From Blastococcus sp. CT_GayMR19 (GTDB lineage Bacteria; Actinomycetota; Actinomycetes; Mycobacteriales; Geodermatophilaceae): a stretch of 64,000 nt of DNA. This document shows, piece after piece, positions 29,750-40,141 of this stretch (positions are counted from its first letter, which is position 1; every line of letters begins with the position of its first letter). The notes beneath the pieces are model-generated. The model was not told where the DNA came from. It searched no databases and saw nothing but the letters and a program-made list of their open reading frames with translations. A program made the position numbers and the translations under genes. The DNA lies in assembly GCF_004570385.1 (NCBI RefSeq), contig NZ_SPQL01000013.1, positions 1 through 64,000 on the forward strand. Reading direction: 5' to 3'.

Positions 29750-31507
29750 TCAGGTGGGGTCGGGGTCCCTGGGTCCCTGCCGCGGTCCGGACTGGTCGTC
29801 GACCAGATTGTCGGTGTAGGGCGTGTGTCCCTTGCCCGCGTGTGCCTCGACCTGCAGCCGCTCGAGCATGTGCGGGTAGTGGGCCTCGAAGGCGGGGCGC
29901 TCCGACCGGATGCGCGGGATCGCCACGAAGTTGTGCCGCGGCGGCGGGGACGAGGTTGCCCACTCCAGCGAGTTGCCGTGGCCCCAGGGGTCGTCCCGGA
30001 GCGCGAGCTTCCCGTACTTCCACGACTTCACCACGTTGTAGAGGAACGGGATGATCGAGGCGCCCAGGATGAACGAGAAGATCGTCGAGACCGTGTTCAG
30101 GATCGTGAACGTGTCGGTTTCCAGGTAGTCGACGTAGCGGCGCGGCATGCCCTCGTTGCCCAGCCAGTGCTGGATGAGGAACGTGCCGTGGAAGCCGATG
30201 AACGTCATCCAGAACTGCAGCTTGCCCAGCCGCTCGTCCATCATCCGGCCGCACATCTTGGGGAACCAGAACGCGACGCCGGCGTTGGCCGCGAACACGA
30301 CGGTGCCGAAGACGACGTAGTGGAAGTGGGCGACGACGAAGTACGAGTCGTTCACGTGGAAGTCCAGCGGCGGGCTGGCCAGCAGCACACCGGTCAGGCC
30401 GCCGAGCAGGAACGTGACCATGAACCCGACCGACCACAGCATCGGCGTCTCGAACGTCAGCTGCCCCCGCCACATCGTGCCGATCCAGTTGAAGAACTTC
30501 AGCCCCGTCGGCACGGCGATGAGGTAGGTCAGGAAGGCGAAGAACGGCAGCAGCACCGCGCCGGTGGCGAACATGTGGTGCGCCCACACCGCCAGTGACA
30601 GGAACCCGATCGCCAGCGTGGCCCCGATCATCCCCTTGTAGCCGAACAGGGGTTTCCGGCTGAAAACCGGGATGATCTCGGTGACGATGCCGAAGAACGG
30701 CAGCGCGATGATGTAGACCTCGGGGTGGCCGAAGAACCAGAACAGGTGCTGCCACAGCATCGGGCCGCCGTTCTCCCGCGAGTAGATGAGCGCCCCGACG
30801 TTGCGGTCGGCCAGCATCCCGAAGATGGCGGCGGTCAGGATCGGGAAGGCGGCGAGGACGAGCAGGCTCGTCACCATCGCGTTCCAGACGAAGATCGGCA
30901 TCCGGAACATCGTCATGCCCGGTGCGCGGAGACAGATGATCGTGGCGATGAAGTTGACCGCCCCCAGGATGGTGCCCAGGCCGCTGACGGCCAGGCCGGC
31001 GAACCACAGGTTCGCGCCGGCGCCCGGTGAGTTCACGGCGTTGGTCAGGGGCGCGTAGGCGTACCAACCGAAGTCGGCCGGGCCGGTGGGGGTCAGGAAG
31101 CCCGACATCGCGATCGTGCTGCCGAAGAGGAACAGCCAGAACGAGAAGGCGTTCAGCCGCGGGAACGCCACGTCGGGCGCGCCGATCTGCAGCGGCATGA
31201 TCAGGTTGCCGAACGCGAAGAACAGCGGCGTCGCGAACATCAGCAGCATCACGGTGCCGTGCATCGTGAACAGCTGGTTGTACTGCTCCGGGGAGAGGAA
31301 CTGCAGGCCTGGGCGGGCCAGCTCCCCGCGCATGAGCATGGCCATCAGGCCGCCGAGGATGAAGAACACGAACGACGCGACCAGGTACATCAGACCGATC
31401 GTCTTGTGGTCCGTCGTCCGGAGGATGTTGGACAGCCGGGAGCCCTTCACCGGGATGTGCGCGGGGCTCGGGCGGCTGATGATCGGCTGCGGCGCGATCG
31501 CGGTCAT
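29750..31507 (-). CDS. ctaD: Cytochrome c oxidase subunit I (aa3 type)
   Basis: A 585-residue haem-copper oxidase subunit I with 12 membrane segments, the site of oxygen reduction and proton pumping. The haem and CuB ligands are visible in [11 protein letters not shown], the [12 protein letters not shown] segment and [11 protein letters not shown]-type loops. The low-spin/high-spin haem histidines lie in [16 protein letters not shown]. The ATG at 31507 gives the standard [11 protein letters not shown] start region after a short N-terminus. No other oxidase gene is adjacent; ctaC and ctaE must be elsewhere, as is usual in actinobacteria. Confidence 0.97.
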   Translation of the reverse strand: MTAIAPQPIISRPSPAHIPVKGSRLSNILRTTDHKTIGLMYLVASFVFFILGGLMAMLMRGELARPGLQFLSPEQYNQLFTMHGTVMLLMFATPLFFAFGNLIMPLQIGAPDVAFPRLNAFSFWLFLFGSTIAMSGFLTPTGPADFGWYAYAPLTNAVNSPGAGANLWFAGLAVSGLGTILGAVNFIATIICLRAPGMTMFRMPIFVWNAMVTSLLVLAAFPILTAAIFGMLADRNVGALIYSRENGGPMLWQHLFWFFGHPEVYIIALPFFGIVTEIIPVFSRKPLFGYKGMIGATLAIGFLSLAVWAHHMFATGAVLLPFFAFLTYLIAVPTGLKFFNWIGTMWRGQLTFETPMLWSVGFMVTFLLGGLTGVLLASPPLDFHVNDSYFVVAHFHYVVFGTVVFAANAGVAFWFPKMCGRMMDERLGKLQFWMTFIGFHGTFLIQHWLGNEGMPRRYVDYLETDTFTILNTVSTIFSFILGASIIPFLYNVVKSWKYGKLALRDDPWGHGNSLEWATSSPPPRHNFVAIPRIRSERPAFEAHYPHMLERLQVEAHAGKGHTPYTDNLVDDQSGPRQGPRDPDPT

Positions 31508-31776
31508 GACGGCGTCCCCGGACCGGGCCGCGTGGTCCTCCGCTGGGGAGCTTCGACGATCCGGCACATGGGTCCCCCCACGGATCCTCGCGCGCTCGCT
31601 GCGAGCACGCAGTCGGCACGTCGCTCGCGGGGTGGAGCGGCCCAGTCATCGTCGCGCATCAGCACGGGTGGGGGAACCCGCTCGACGGCGCCTTCGATGC
31701 GCCGTCGTCAGCCAGGGCGCTCCCCGCTGCCCGCGAGCCGCGGGGGCCGGCGGGGGATCGCCCCGGCGAGCTCCGG

Positions 31777-32679
31777 TCAGACGTGGGGGACGGCACCCCC
31801 GCCGCCACCCATCTGCACGTCGGCGGGCAGCTCGACGTCCTCGGTGGCCGCCGCCTTCGCGCTGCGCCGGGTGCGCTTCTCGATCGAGCGCGCCACCTGC
31901 GACAGCAGCACGTTCACGACGATGTAGATCAGCGCCGCGGCGACGTAGATCTGGAAGGTGTACAGGTCGCCGAACCGCGAGTTGAAGAACTCGACCAGGC
32001 TCCGGGCCTGCCGCAGCAGCTCCAGGTAGCTGACGATGAACCCCAGGGACGAGTCCTTCAGCAGCACGACCAGCTGGGCCACGAGGACCGGCAGCATCCG
32101 CCGCACCGCCTGCGGCAGCAGCACCGTGGTCATGACCTGCGTCTTGCGCATCCCCAGGGCGAACGCGGCCTCGCTCTGCCCGCGGTCCACCGACAGGATC
32201 CCCGCCCGGAAGATCTCGGCGAGCACCGCCATGTTGTAGAGCGTCAGGCCGAGTGCGAGCGCCCGGAACGCCGTCATCGGGATGCCGACCGTGGGCAGGA
32301 AGAGCAGGCAGAACAGGATCAGCACCAGCAGCGGCACCGCGCGGAAGAACTCGATCACGGCGATCACCGGCACCCGCACCCATGCGTGGTCCGACAGCCG
32401 GCCCACGGCGAGGAAGGCGCCGAGCACGGTTGCCGCGATCATCCCCACGGCGGCGACCTGGAGGGTGTTGACCAGCGCCTCGCCGAGCGCCTGCGGCACG
32501 TTGGTGTTGGGGTCGAACAGGATCGCCCAGCGGGCGGGATCCAGCTGCCCGTTGATGGCCAGCCGCCAGAGCCCCAGCCCCAGCAGCGCGAGGACGACGA
32601 CCGCACCGACGGCGGTTCCGATGCGCTGACGCCGGCGGGCACGCGGCCCGGGGACGTCGAACAGGACGGTGGCGCTCAT
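31777..32679 (-). CDS. gluD: Glutamate-type amino-acid ABC transporter permease 2
   Basis: A 300-residue membrane permease of the polar amino-acid (HisM/GlnP) family. Its five or so membrane segments include the EAA loop QSEAAFALGMRKTQVMTTVLLPQAVRRMLP, which contacts the ATPase. Order and sequence resemble GluD of Corynebacterium. The ATG at 32679 overlaps the upstream permease stop as ATGA. A charged C-terminal tail of about 40 residues ends in a glycine run. The glutamate specificity is inferred from similarity and gene order. Confidence 0.88.
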   Translation of the reverse strand: MSATVLFDVPGPRARRRQRIGTAVGAVVVLALLGLGLWRLAINGQLDPARWAILFDPNTNVPQALGEALVNTLQVAAVGMIAATVLGAFLAVGRLSDHAWVRVPVIAVIEFFRAVPLLVLILFCLLFLPTVGIPMTAFRALALGLTLYNMAVLAEIFRAGILSVDRGQSEAAFALGMRKTQVMTTVLLPQAVRRMLPVLVAQLVVLLKDSSLGFIVSYLELLRQARSLVEFFNSRFGDLYTFQIYVAAALIYIVVNVLLSQVARSIEKRTRRSAKAAATEDVELPADVQMGGGGGAVPHV

Positions 32680-33326
32680 CGGATGATCGCCACCCGTCGC
32701 TCGATGATCCGGATCAGCGCCGCTGACGGCAGTGTGATGACCAGGTAACCGACCACGATGGCCGCGAAGACGAGCAGCAGCTGGTCGGCGTTGGCGTTGC
32801 TCAGCCGCTGCAGCGCCGCCGTCAGGTCGGTGACGGCGAAGCCCGCGGCGATGGAGGTGTTCTTCGCCAGCGCGATCCAGACGTTGCCCAGCGGCGGCAC
32901 GACGGTGCGGAACGCCTGCGGCAGGACGACGGTGCGCAGCGTCTGACCGAAGTCGAGGCCCAGTGCCCGCGCGGCCTCGGCCTGCCCCGGCGGAACGGCG
33001 TTGATGCCCGACCGCAGCGCTTCGCAGACGAACGCCGCGGTGTAGGAGGACAGCGCCGCGACCGCCGTGATGAAGCGGCTCGGGAACTGCAGGTCGATCT
33101 CGTAGATGCCGAAGGCGAGGAAGAAGAAGACCACCGTGAGCGGGGTGTTCCGGAAGACCTCGACGTAGAAGGTGGCCAGCGCGCGGAGCGGGCCGACGGG
33201 GCTCACCCGCATGGCGACCAGGATCGTGCCCAGGACGAGGGCGCAGATGCCGCTGATGACCGCCAGGCTCAGCGTGGTGAGGAAGGCGTCCCGCAGGAGC
33301 GGGAAGTTGTCCGCCAGGAACTGCAC
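32676..33326 (-). CDS. gluC: Glutamate-type amino-acid ABC transporter permease 1
   Basis: A 216-residue permease of the same family. The EAA loop is QAEAARALGLDFGQTLRTVVLPQAFRTVVPPLGN, and FYVEVFRNTPLTVVFFFLAFG is the typical early motif. It pairs with the second permease through a 4-base overlap to form the membrane channel. The GTG start at 33326 lies 76 bases after the gluB stop; that gap contains a strong hairpin that may lower permease expression relative to the binding protein. Confidence 0.88.
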   Translation of the reverse strand: MQFLADNFPLLRDAFLTTLSLAVISGICALVLGTILVAMRVSPVGPLRALATFYVEVFRNTPLTVVFFFLAFGIYEIDLQFPSRFITAVAALSSYTAAFVCEALRSGINAVPPGQAEAARALGLDFGQTLRTVVLPQAFRTVVPPLGNVWIALAKNTSIAAGFAVTDLTAALQRLSNANADQLLLVFAAIVVGYLVITLPSAALIRIIERRVAIIR

Positions 33327-33360
33327 GGTCCGCCTCTCTCGATCGTCGGGTGGGCAGCGG

Positions 33361-33392
33361 CTGCGGGGCCGGGCGTGTACCCGGCCCCGCAG
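33361..33392 (-). terminator. Intercistronic hairpin between gluB and gluC
   Basis: A perfect 13-bp stem (CTGCGGGGCCGGG and its complement) with a 6-base loop lies 11 bases after the gluB stop. Being inside an operon, it probably acts as a partial terminator or 3' stabiliser, so that more binding protein than permease is made. Confidence 0.7.
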
Positions 33393-33402
33393 CCGCGAGG
33401 GA

Positions 33403-34293
33403 TCAGTAGCGGTTGATGGCGGGCGGCTCGGGGGCCTCGGTGCCCGAGATGGCGCCGGCGGTCCGGTCCCACGCCTCGGCCCAGGAGCCGTCGTCGAAGG
33501 ACTTCTCGAGCACGTCGTTGATGAACGTCCGGAACTCGTCGTCGCCCTTGGCCAGGCCGACCCCGTACGGCTCCTCCGTGAAGGGGTTGCCGACCAGTTC
33601 GAAGTCGTCGGGGCTACCGGCGACCAGGCCGGTCAGGATCACGTTGTCGGTCGTGACGGCCATGACGTTGCCGTTCTTCAGGTCGTCGGCGCACTTGGAG
33701 TACACGTCGTAGGTGACCAGCTGGGCCTCCGGGTACTCGGTGCGGATCTTCTCCGCGGGGGTCGAGCCCTCCACCGAGCAGACCGTCTTGCCGGCCAGGT
33801 CGTCCGGGCCCTCGATGCCCTCGGGGTTGCCCTTCGCGACCATGATGTCCTGGCCCGCCTCGTAGTACGGCCCGGCGAAGTCGACGACCTGCTTGCGGGT
33901 GTCGTTGATCGTGTAGGTCGCCACGACGAAGTCCACCTGCCCGTTCTGGATGAACGGCTCGCGGTTGGCGGACACGGTCTCGACGAACTCGATGTTCTCC
34001 GCGTCGATCCCGAGCTCCGCGGCGATGATCTTGGCGATCTCGACGTCGAAGCCCTCGGGGTCGCCGCTCGGGTTCAGCAGGCCGAAGCCGGGCTGGTCGA
34101 ACTTCGTGCCGACGGTGACCGCGCCGGCCTTGTTGAGCTCGGCCATGGTGGTGCCGGCCTCGAACTGGACGTCCTCCTGGACCTCGGCGGTGTTCTCCGC
34201 GGCCTCCTCGGCCTGCTGGCCCGCCTCGCTGGCGCAGCCGGTCAGCACGAGGCCGAACGCCGCCAGGGTGGCGGCACAACGGGTGATGCGCAT
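33403..34293 (-). CDS. gluB: Glutamate-binding lipoprotein of the ABC transporter
   Basis: A 296-residue extracytoplasmic solute-binding protein (SBP family 3). A lipoprotein signal peptide with lipobox LTGCAS puts the lipidated cysteine at residue 20. After an acidic linker the binding domain begins near residue 46 (AELNKAGAVTVGTKFDQPGFG). ANREPFIQNGQVDFVVATYTINDTRKQVVDFAGPYY is the conserved ligand-binding stretch. The ATG at 34293 has AAGGGA upstream. It lies between the ATPase (17 bases away) and the first permease. Confidence 0.92.
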   Translation of the reverse strand: MRITRCAATLAAFGLVLTGCASEAGQQAEEAAENTAEVQEDVQFEAGTTMAELNKAGAVTVGTKFDQPGFGLLNPSGDPEGFDVEIAKIIAAELGIDAENIEFVETVSANREPFIQNGQVDFVVATYTINDTRKQVVDFAGPYYEAGQDIMVAKGNPEGIEGPDDLAGKTVCSVEGSTPAEKIRTEYPEAQLVTYDVYSKCADDLKNGNVMAVTTDNVILTGLVAGSPDDFELVGNPFTEEPYGVGLAKGDDEFRTFINDVLEKSFDDGSWAEAWDRTAGAISGTEAPEPPAINRY

Positions 34294-34310
34294 GGGTGAT
34301 CCCTTCGGAT

Positions 34311-35066
<756 letters not shown>

Positions 35067-35073
35067 GCTGGTC

Positions 35074-35079
35074 ACCGTA
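35074..35079 (-). promoter_or_regulatory. Leaderless -10 element of the gluABCD operon
   Basis: TACGGT on the minus strand, followed by GACCAGC (7 bases) and GTG at 35066. It overlaps the alternative upstream GTG, and so decides the start. Confidence 0.55.
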
Positions 35080-35229
35080 AGGGCGCTCGGGGACAGCGAA
35101 CGAACCGGACGATCACGAAGGCGTAACGAAGCGGCCCGACGGAGGTCGCCTGCCCGGGCGTCAGCAGGCCGTCCCGGGGGTAGCGCTCCCGTTCAGGAAC
35201 CCCATCCTGCAACCACGGAGGCTGACGAG

Positions 35230-35976
35230 ATGACCACCAAGGTCGAACGGTCCATCCAGGTCGAGGTGCCGCTGACCACCGTCTACAACCAGTGGACGCA
35301 GTTCGAGGACTTCCCGTACTTCATGGGCGGCGTCAAGGAGGTCCGTCAGCTCGACGACCGGCGCCTGCACTGGGTGGCGGAGATCGCCGGCGTGCGCCGG
35401 GAGTGGGAGGCCTCGATCCTGGAGCAGGTGCCGGACCAGAAGATCGCCTGGGCCGCCACCGCCGGTGCCACGAACGCCGGCGCCGTCCGTTTCGCGGCCG
35501 CCGGGCCGACCGCCACGGTCGTCTCGCTGACGCTGGAGTACGAGCCCGAGGGCGTGATCGAGCAGGTCGGCGACAAGCTCGGCATCGTCGAGCGCCAGGT
35601 GCAGTCGGATCTCGAGCGGTTCAAGAAGCTCGTCGAGGACCAGGGCTACGCCAGCGGCGCCTGGCGCGGCGGGGTCAACGAGGGCGTCGGTATCGGGACC
35701 CCCGGCGTGTCGTCCGCGGCGTCCTCCCAGGGGGACAGCGGCAAGGCGGGGGTGTCCGGCACGGCGGTCGCGGCCGGCGTCGCGGCGGCGGCCGGTGTCG
35801 CGGTCGCGGCCGCCGCGGCGGTGAAGTCCTCGGGAGGCACCGCACAGGAGACCACGCCCGTCCCGTCGGCGACCGTGGTGGCGGAGCCGTCGGGCTCGAC
35901 CGAGCAGCTGCACGTCGTCGACACGGTCGAGGTGGTCGAGACCAACCAGCCGATGGACGAGTGGGGCGAGGACTAG
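35230..35976 (+). CDS. SRPBCC (polyketide-cyclase-like) protein with disordered tail
   Basis: A 248-residue protein. Residues 1-140 form a START/SRPBCC fold (KVERSIQVEVPLTTVYNQWTQFEDFPYFMGGVKEVRQL; then the C-terminal helix VERQVQSDLERFKKLVEDQG). Residues about 150-248 are a low-complexity tail with a long Ala/Val/Gly run that could be a membrane-associating stretch, ending acidic (DEWGED). SRPBCC proteins bind lipids or other hydrophobic ligands; the ligand here is unknown. The ATG at 35230 has GGAGG 11 bases upstream. A perfect terminator follows the gene. Confidence 0.85.
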   Translation: MTTKVERSIQVEVPLTTVYNQWTQFEDFPYFMGGVKEVRQLDDRRLHWVAEIAGVRREWEASILEQVPDQKIAWAATAGATNAGAVRFAAAGPTATVVSLTLEYEPEGVIEQVGDKLGIVERQVQSDLERFKKLVEDQGYASGAWRGGVNEGVGIGTPGVSSAASSQGDSGKAGVSGTAVAAGVAAAAGVAVAAAAAVKSSGGTAQETTPVPSATVVAEPSGSTEQLHVVDTVEVVETNQPMDEWGED

Positions 35977-35990
35977 CAGCAGCAGGTGCT

Positions 35991-36027
35991 CGGAGCCGGG
36001 GCGGACCTTCCGTCCGCCCCGGCTCCG
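35991..36027 (+). terminator. Intrinsic terminator after the SRPBCC gene
   Basis: A perfect 16-bp stem (CGGAGCCGGGGCGGAC with its complement) and a 5-base loop begin 14 bases after the stop codon. There is no U tract, but the stem is very strong. Confidence 0.8.
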
Positions 36028-36078
36028 GGACGTCCGGCCGGGCCGGCCGACGGCGCCGGTGCGCGACGGGACGCTCCG

Positions 36079-36084
36079 TACGAT
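36079..36084 (+). promoter_or_regulatory. Leaderless -10 element for miaB
   Basis: TACGAT, then GCGGGT (6 bases), then GTG at 36091. Same hexamer and spacer as rimO. Confidence 0.6.
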
Positions 36085-36090
36085 GCGGGT

Positions 36091-37551
36091 GTGAACCAGG
36101 GCAGGACCTACCGGGTGCGCACCTACGGGTGCCAGATGAACGTGCACGACTCCGAGCGGCTGTCCGGCCTGCTCGAGGAGGCCGGCTACGAGGCCGCCCC
36201 CGAGGGGACCGACGCCGACGTCGTCGTGCTCAACACCTGCGCCGTCCGGGAGAACGCGGACAACCGGCTGTACGGGAACCTCGGTCACCTGCGCCCGGTC
36301 AAGGACGCGCACCCGGGTATGCAGATCGCCGTCGGCGGCTGCCTGGCGCAGAAGGACCGCGGCGAGATCGTGAAGCGCGCGCCGTGGGTGGACGTCGTCT
36401 TCGGCACGCACAACGTCGGCTCGCTGCCGGCGCTGCTGGACCGGGCCCGGCACAACGCCGAGGCGCAGGTCGAGATCGTCGAGTCCCTCGAGGTCTTCCC
36501 GTCCACGCTGCCGGCCAAGCGGGACTCCGCCTACTCCGGCTGGGTCTCGATCAGCGTCGGCTGCAACAACACCTGCACGTTCTGCATCGTCCCGTCGCTG
36601 CGCGGTTCCGAGAAGGACCGCCGGCCCGGCGAGATCCTGGCCGAGGTGCAGGCGCTGGTCGACCAGGGCGTGCTCGAGGTGACGCTTCTCGGCCAGAACG
36701 TGAACGCCTACGGCGTCGAGTTCCGCGACCGCGGTGCCTTCGCCGACCTGCTCCGCGCCGCCGGCGCCATCGAGGGCCTCGAGCGGGTGCGGTTCACCAG
36801 CCCGCACCCGCGCGAGTTCACCGACGACGTCATCGCCGCGATGGCCGAGACGCCGGCGGTGTGCCACCAGCTGCACATGCCGCTGCAGTCCGGCTCCGAC
36901 GACGTCCTGCGGCGGATGCGCCGCGGCTACCGGCAGGAGCGCTACCTCGGGATCATCGACCGGGTCCGGGCGGCGATGCCCGACGCGGCGATCACCACCG
37001 ACATCATCGTGGGCTTCCCGGGCGAGACGGAGGCCGACTTCCAGCAGACCCTCGACGTCGTCCGCGCGGCCCGTTTCGCCAGCGCGTTCACCTTCCAGTA
37101 CTCCAAGCGCCCGGGCACGCCGGCGGCCGAGATGGACGGTCAGCTGCCGAAGGACGTCGTCCAGGAGCGCTTCCTCCGGCTGACCGCGCTGCAGGACGAG
37201 ATCAGCTGGTCGGAGAACCAGGCGCTGGTCGGCCGGAGGGTCGAGCTGCTGGTCGCGGCGGGGGAGGGGAGCAAGGACGCGGCGACCGGCCGCCTCTCCG
37301 GCCGCGCCCGCGACGGCCGGCTCGTGCACTTCACGGCGGCGGACGGCGTCCGTCCCGGTGACGTCGTCGAGACGGTGGTGACCCAGGCCAAGCCGCACTT
37401 CCTCGTCGCGGACGGGGTCCTGCTCGCCCACCGGCGGACCCGAGCGGGGGACGCCGCCGAGGCAGGCATCAGGCCGTCGACGCCGGGCATCCTGCTCGGG
37501 ATGCCGCGCATCGGCGCTCCTGCCGAGCCGGTGCCCGTCGGCGGCTGCTGA
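36091..37551 (+). CDS. miaB: tRNA-2-methylthio-N6-dimethylallyladenosine synthase
   Basis: A 486-residue radical-SAM methylthiotransferase that adds the methylthio group to i6A37 of t[17 protein letters not shown] and [19 protein letters not shown] are MiaB-type N-terminal motifs. The radical-SAM cysteines are in [16 protein letters not shown], followed by a TRAM domain and a roughly 40-residue extra C-terminal tail. MiaA, encoded 3.3 kb downstream, supplies its substrate. The GTG at 36091 is fixed by the -10 element and the [10 protein letters not shown] alignment. Confidence 0.97.
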   Translation: MNQGRTYRVRTYGCQMNVHDSERLSGLLEEAGYEAAPEGTDADVVVLNTCAVRENADNRLYGNLGHLRPVKDAHPGMQIAVGGCLAQKDRGEIVKRAPWVDVVFGTHNVGSLPALLDRARHNAEAQVEIVESLEVFPSTLPAKRDSAYSGWVSISVGCNNTCTFCIVPSLRGSEKDRRPGEILAEVQALVDQGVLEVTLLGQNVNAYGVEFRDRGAFADLLRAAGAIEGLERVRFTSPHPREFTDDVIAAMAETPAVCHQLHMPLQSGSDDVLRRMRRGYRQERYLGIIDRVRAAMPDAAITTDIIVGFPGETEADFQQTLDVVRAARFASAFTFQYSKRPGTPAAEMDGQLPKDVVQERFLRLTALQDEISWSENQALVGRRVELLVAAGEGSKDAATGRLSGRARDGRLVHFTAADGVRPGDVVETVVTQAKPHFLVADGVLLAHRRTRAGDAAEAGIRPSTPGILLGMPRIGAPAEPVPVGGC

Positions 37552-37566
37552 CCCGCGCCCGACGCG

Positions 37567-38271
37567 TCAGGCCAGGTCGAGAAGGAGGCCCGCCAGCTCC
37601 GCGGGCCGGTTCTGCGGCACCAGGTGGGTCGTCGCGATCTCGTGGTAGTGCCAGGCCGGCGAGTCGCGCGCTCTCGCGGCCGCGGACTCGAACGCCGGGT
37701 TCACCGGTACCCCGGGATCCGGCACGGTGGCCCGGATGTAGGTACGGGAGAACGGGAAGTCCTCCGGTGGCCGGGGGAGCCGAACCGGCTCGGTGAACGA
37801 CCGGATCGGCTGTGCGGAGCGGCGAGGCACGGAGAACGCCGCCTCGGCGGGGTCGTCGTAGGCCCGTGCAGGGCCGTCGACCGACCACGGCCGGCCGACG
37901 CCCGGCGGACCGTCGAGGGGCTGCCCCCGCAGCCGCTCGACCGTGTCGCCGTCGGCAGGCACGAACGCGTCCAGGTAGACCAGGGCGGCGACCCGCCCCC
38001 CGATGTGCTCCAGCGCCCCGGACACGACCATGCCCCCGTACGAGAACCCGAGCAGGACGATGCCGTCGAGGTCCTCGTACAGGACGGTGTTGACCACGTC
38101 CGTGACGTGCGTGGTCAGACCGACCTGCGGGCTGATCAGGTGCACGCGCTCGCCGATGCCGGTCAGGCTGGGCGTGAAGACCTCGTGGCCTTCCGTCCGC
38201 AGCGCCGACCGGACGTGCCGGAACCCGTGGGCTCCTCCCCAGGCGCCGTGCACCAGGACGAACGTGGCCAT
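37567..38271 (-). CDS. Alpha/beta-hydrolase
   Basis: A 234-residue alpha/beta-hydrolase fold protein. The oxyanion HGAW motif is VLVHGAWGGAHGF. The nucleophile elbow is LLGFSYGGMVV, and the histidine is probably in EIATTHLVPQNRP. Such proteins are often annotated as salicylate esterase-like or pyrethroid-esterase-like hydrolases. The substrate is unknown and there is no signal peptide. The ATG at 38271 lies 33 bases after the DUF349 gene on the same strand, so cotranscription is likely. It converges with miaB, 15 bases away. Confidence 0.85.
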   Translation of the reverse strand: MATFVLVHGAWGGAHGFRHVRSALRTEGHEVFTPSLTGIGERVHLISPQVGLTTHVTDVVNTVLYEDLDGIVLLGFSYGGMVVSGALEHIGGRVAALVYLDAFVPADGDTVERLRGQPLDGPPGVGRPWSVDGPARAYDDPAEAAFSVPRRSAQPIRSFTEPVRLPRPPEDFPFSRTYIRATVPDPGVPVNPAFESAAARARDSPAWHYHEIATTHLVPQNRPAELAGLLLDLA

Positions 38272-38304
38272 CGGGCTTCCTCCCGGGTGGTGAGGTGCCT
38301 CGCC

Positions 38305-40101
38305 TCAGCGGCGGCCGGCGCTCTTCTCGGCCTCGGCCAGCCACTCGCGGCGCGTGGCCAGGTTGGCCCGGGCCTCCTCGACGCGCTTCTTGTCGCCGGC
38401 CGCCTCGGCCTTGGCCAGCTGCTCCTCGGCCTTGCTGACGGCGGCCCGCATCGAGGTCACCATCGGATTCTCCGGGGCGGTGCGGGCGCGGGTGGAGTCG
38501 GCGGCGCCGCGGACCTTCTGCTCGACGGCCTGCATCCGGTCCTCCAGGGAACGCATCGCGCCACGGGGCACGTGGCCGATCGCGTCGTAGCGCTCCTGGA
38601 TCTTGCGCAGCGCGTTCTGCGCCCCGCGCAGGTCGCTGGACGGGTCGAGCTTCTCGGCCTCGGCGAGCAGCTCTTCCTTGAGCTGCTGGTTGGCCGTCTC
38701 CTCGCCGGTGCGCTGCTTGTCCGACTCGGCCCGGGCGTTGAAGAAGACGTCCTGCGCGGCCCGGAACTTCTTCCACAGGTCGTCGTCACCCTCGCGACCG
38801 GTGCGCGGCACCGCCTTCCAGCGGTCCATGAGGGTGCGCATCGCGGCGCTGGTCGGGCCCCAGTCGGTGGAGGCGGCGAGGCGCTCGGCCTCGTTGATCA
38901 GCTCCTGCTTGGCGGCCCGCGCCTCGCCCCGCTGGGCGTCGAGTGCGGCGAAGTGCGTGCCCCGCCGGCGGCCGAACGCGTCGCGGGCCGCCGCGAAGCG
39001 GGTCCACAGGGCCTCGTCGGTCTTGCGGTCGATGCCGCGGATCGACTTCCACTCCTCGACGATGGCCTTGAGGCGGTCGCCGGAGGCCTTCCATGCCGTC
39101 GACTCGGCGGCGATCTGCTCGGCCTCTGCGGCGAGTGCCTCCTTGCGCGCGATCTGGGCGGCACGCGCAGCCTGCTTCTCGGCCCGGGACTCGGCGGCTG
39201 CGGAGTCGGCGGTGCCCACCATCGCCCGGGCTCGCTCGGCCAGCCCCTCGAGGTCTCCGACGGCGGCGGCGGTCGGGATGGTGTCGGCCAGACCCTGCGC
39301 CTTGTTCTTGATCTCGCCGGGGTTGCCGGTGTGCGCCTTCAGTCGCGCCTCCAGCAGCGCGACCTCGGTGGCGAGGTCGTCGTAGCGGCGGCCGTAGTGG
39401 GCGAGGCCTGCTGCCGGTTCGCCGGCTTGCCACGAGCCGACGGGGCGTTCGCCGTCGGCGGTGCGCACGTACACCGTGCCGTCCTCGTCGACCCGCCCCC
39501 ACTCGCTGGGGTCGCTGGCGGGAGCGGCGACCGGCTCGACGGGCGCAGCAGCGGCGGGCGCCGCTGCCGGGGCGGGAACGGGGTGTGGCTTCGGTGCACC
39601 GGCCCGCGGCGGCGCCGGCTTGGGCACCGCCCGCGGGGTGCTCTCGGTCGCCGTCGCCTCGGTCGCCGTCGCCTCGGTCGCCGTCGCCTCGGTCGCCGGG
39701 GCGTCGGGCGCCGGTGCGTCGGGCGCCGGTGCGTCGTCGACCTGCGCCTCGATGGGCGCGGCCTCGACCGCCCCGGCCGGGGCGTCGATCTCCGGCGTCG
39801 CGACGAGCGTCGGCTCGTCCGTGGTGGGGTCGGCGACGGCGGCGTCCGCCGGGGACGGGGCCGCGGGGGTGCCCGCGTCGGCGGTCACTGCCGACGTAGC
39901 CGGTGCCTCCGGGAGGGCCGGTTCGCCGGTGGGCGCCTCGGCCTCGGGTGGGCCCGCGGCGGGCACCGCGATCTCGGGGGTGACCGCCTCGGCGGCGGTG
40001 TCCGCCTCGTTCACCGCCTCGGGGTTCATCGCTTCCGGGTTCTCCGCATGCGGCGGGGAGTCCTGCTGCGCCCCGTTGCCGGGGTTGTCCGTGCTCGACA
40101 C
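38305..40101 (-). CDS. DUF349 domain protein with low-complexity N-terminus
   Basis: A 598-residue protein. The first roughly 215 residues are disordered, rich in Ala, Pro, Glu and Thr. They include Ala-Thr-Glu-Ala-Thr and Ala-Pro-Asp 5-residue repeats encoded by 15-bp tandem units. The remainder is helical DUF349: WGRVDEDGTVYVRTADGERPVGSWQAG, then repeated modules such as WGPTSAAMRTLMDRWKAVPRTGREGDDDLWKKFRAAQDVFF. DUF349 proteins are common in actinobacteria and of unclear function. The GTG at 40101 is only 40 bases from the divergent start at 40142, so the two promoters overlap. Confidence 0.88.
   Translation of the reverse strand: MSSTDNPGNGAQQDSPPHAENPEAMNPEAVNEADTAAEAVTPEIAVPAAGPPEAEAPTGEPALPEAPATSAVTADAGTPAAPSPADAAVADPTTDEPTLVATPEIDAPAGAVEAAPIEAQVDDAPAPDAPAPDAPATEATATEATATEATATESTPRAVPKPAPPRAGAPKPHPVPAPAAAPAAAAPVEPVAAPASDPSEWGRVDEDGTVYVRTADGERPVGSWQAGEPAAGLAHYGRRYDDLATEVALLEARLKAHTGNPGEIKNKAQGLADTIPTAAAVGDLEGLAERARAMVGTADSAAAESRAEKQAARAAQIARKEALAAEAEQIAAESTAWKASGDRLKAIVEEWKSIRGIDRKTDEALWTRFAAARDAFGRRRGTHFAALDAQRGEARAAKQELINEAERLAASTDWGPTSAAMRTLMDRWKAVPRTGREGDDDLWKKFRAAQDVFFNARAESDKQRTGEETANQQLKEELLAEAEKLDPSSDLRGAQNALRKIQERYDAIGHVPRGAMRSLEDRMQAVEQKVRGAADSTRARTAPENPMVTSMRAAVSKAEEQLAKAEAAGDKKRVEEARANLATRREWLAEAEKSAGRR
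39644..39735. repeat. Coding 15-bp minisatellites in the DUF349 gene
   Basis: Three perfect copies plus a partial copy of TCGGTCGCCGTCGCC (39644-39699) are followed by two copies of GCGTCGGGCGCCGGT (39701-39730). Being multiples of three they keep the frame and lengthen the disordered N-terminal region of the protein. Confidence 0.85.
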
Positions 40102-40141
40102 GTCCGGCAGTGTCCCACGTCGCATCCGGGAGACTGAGGGC

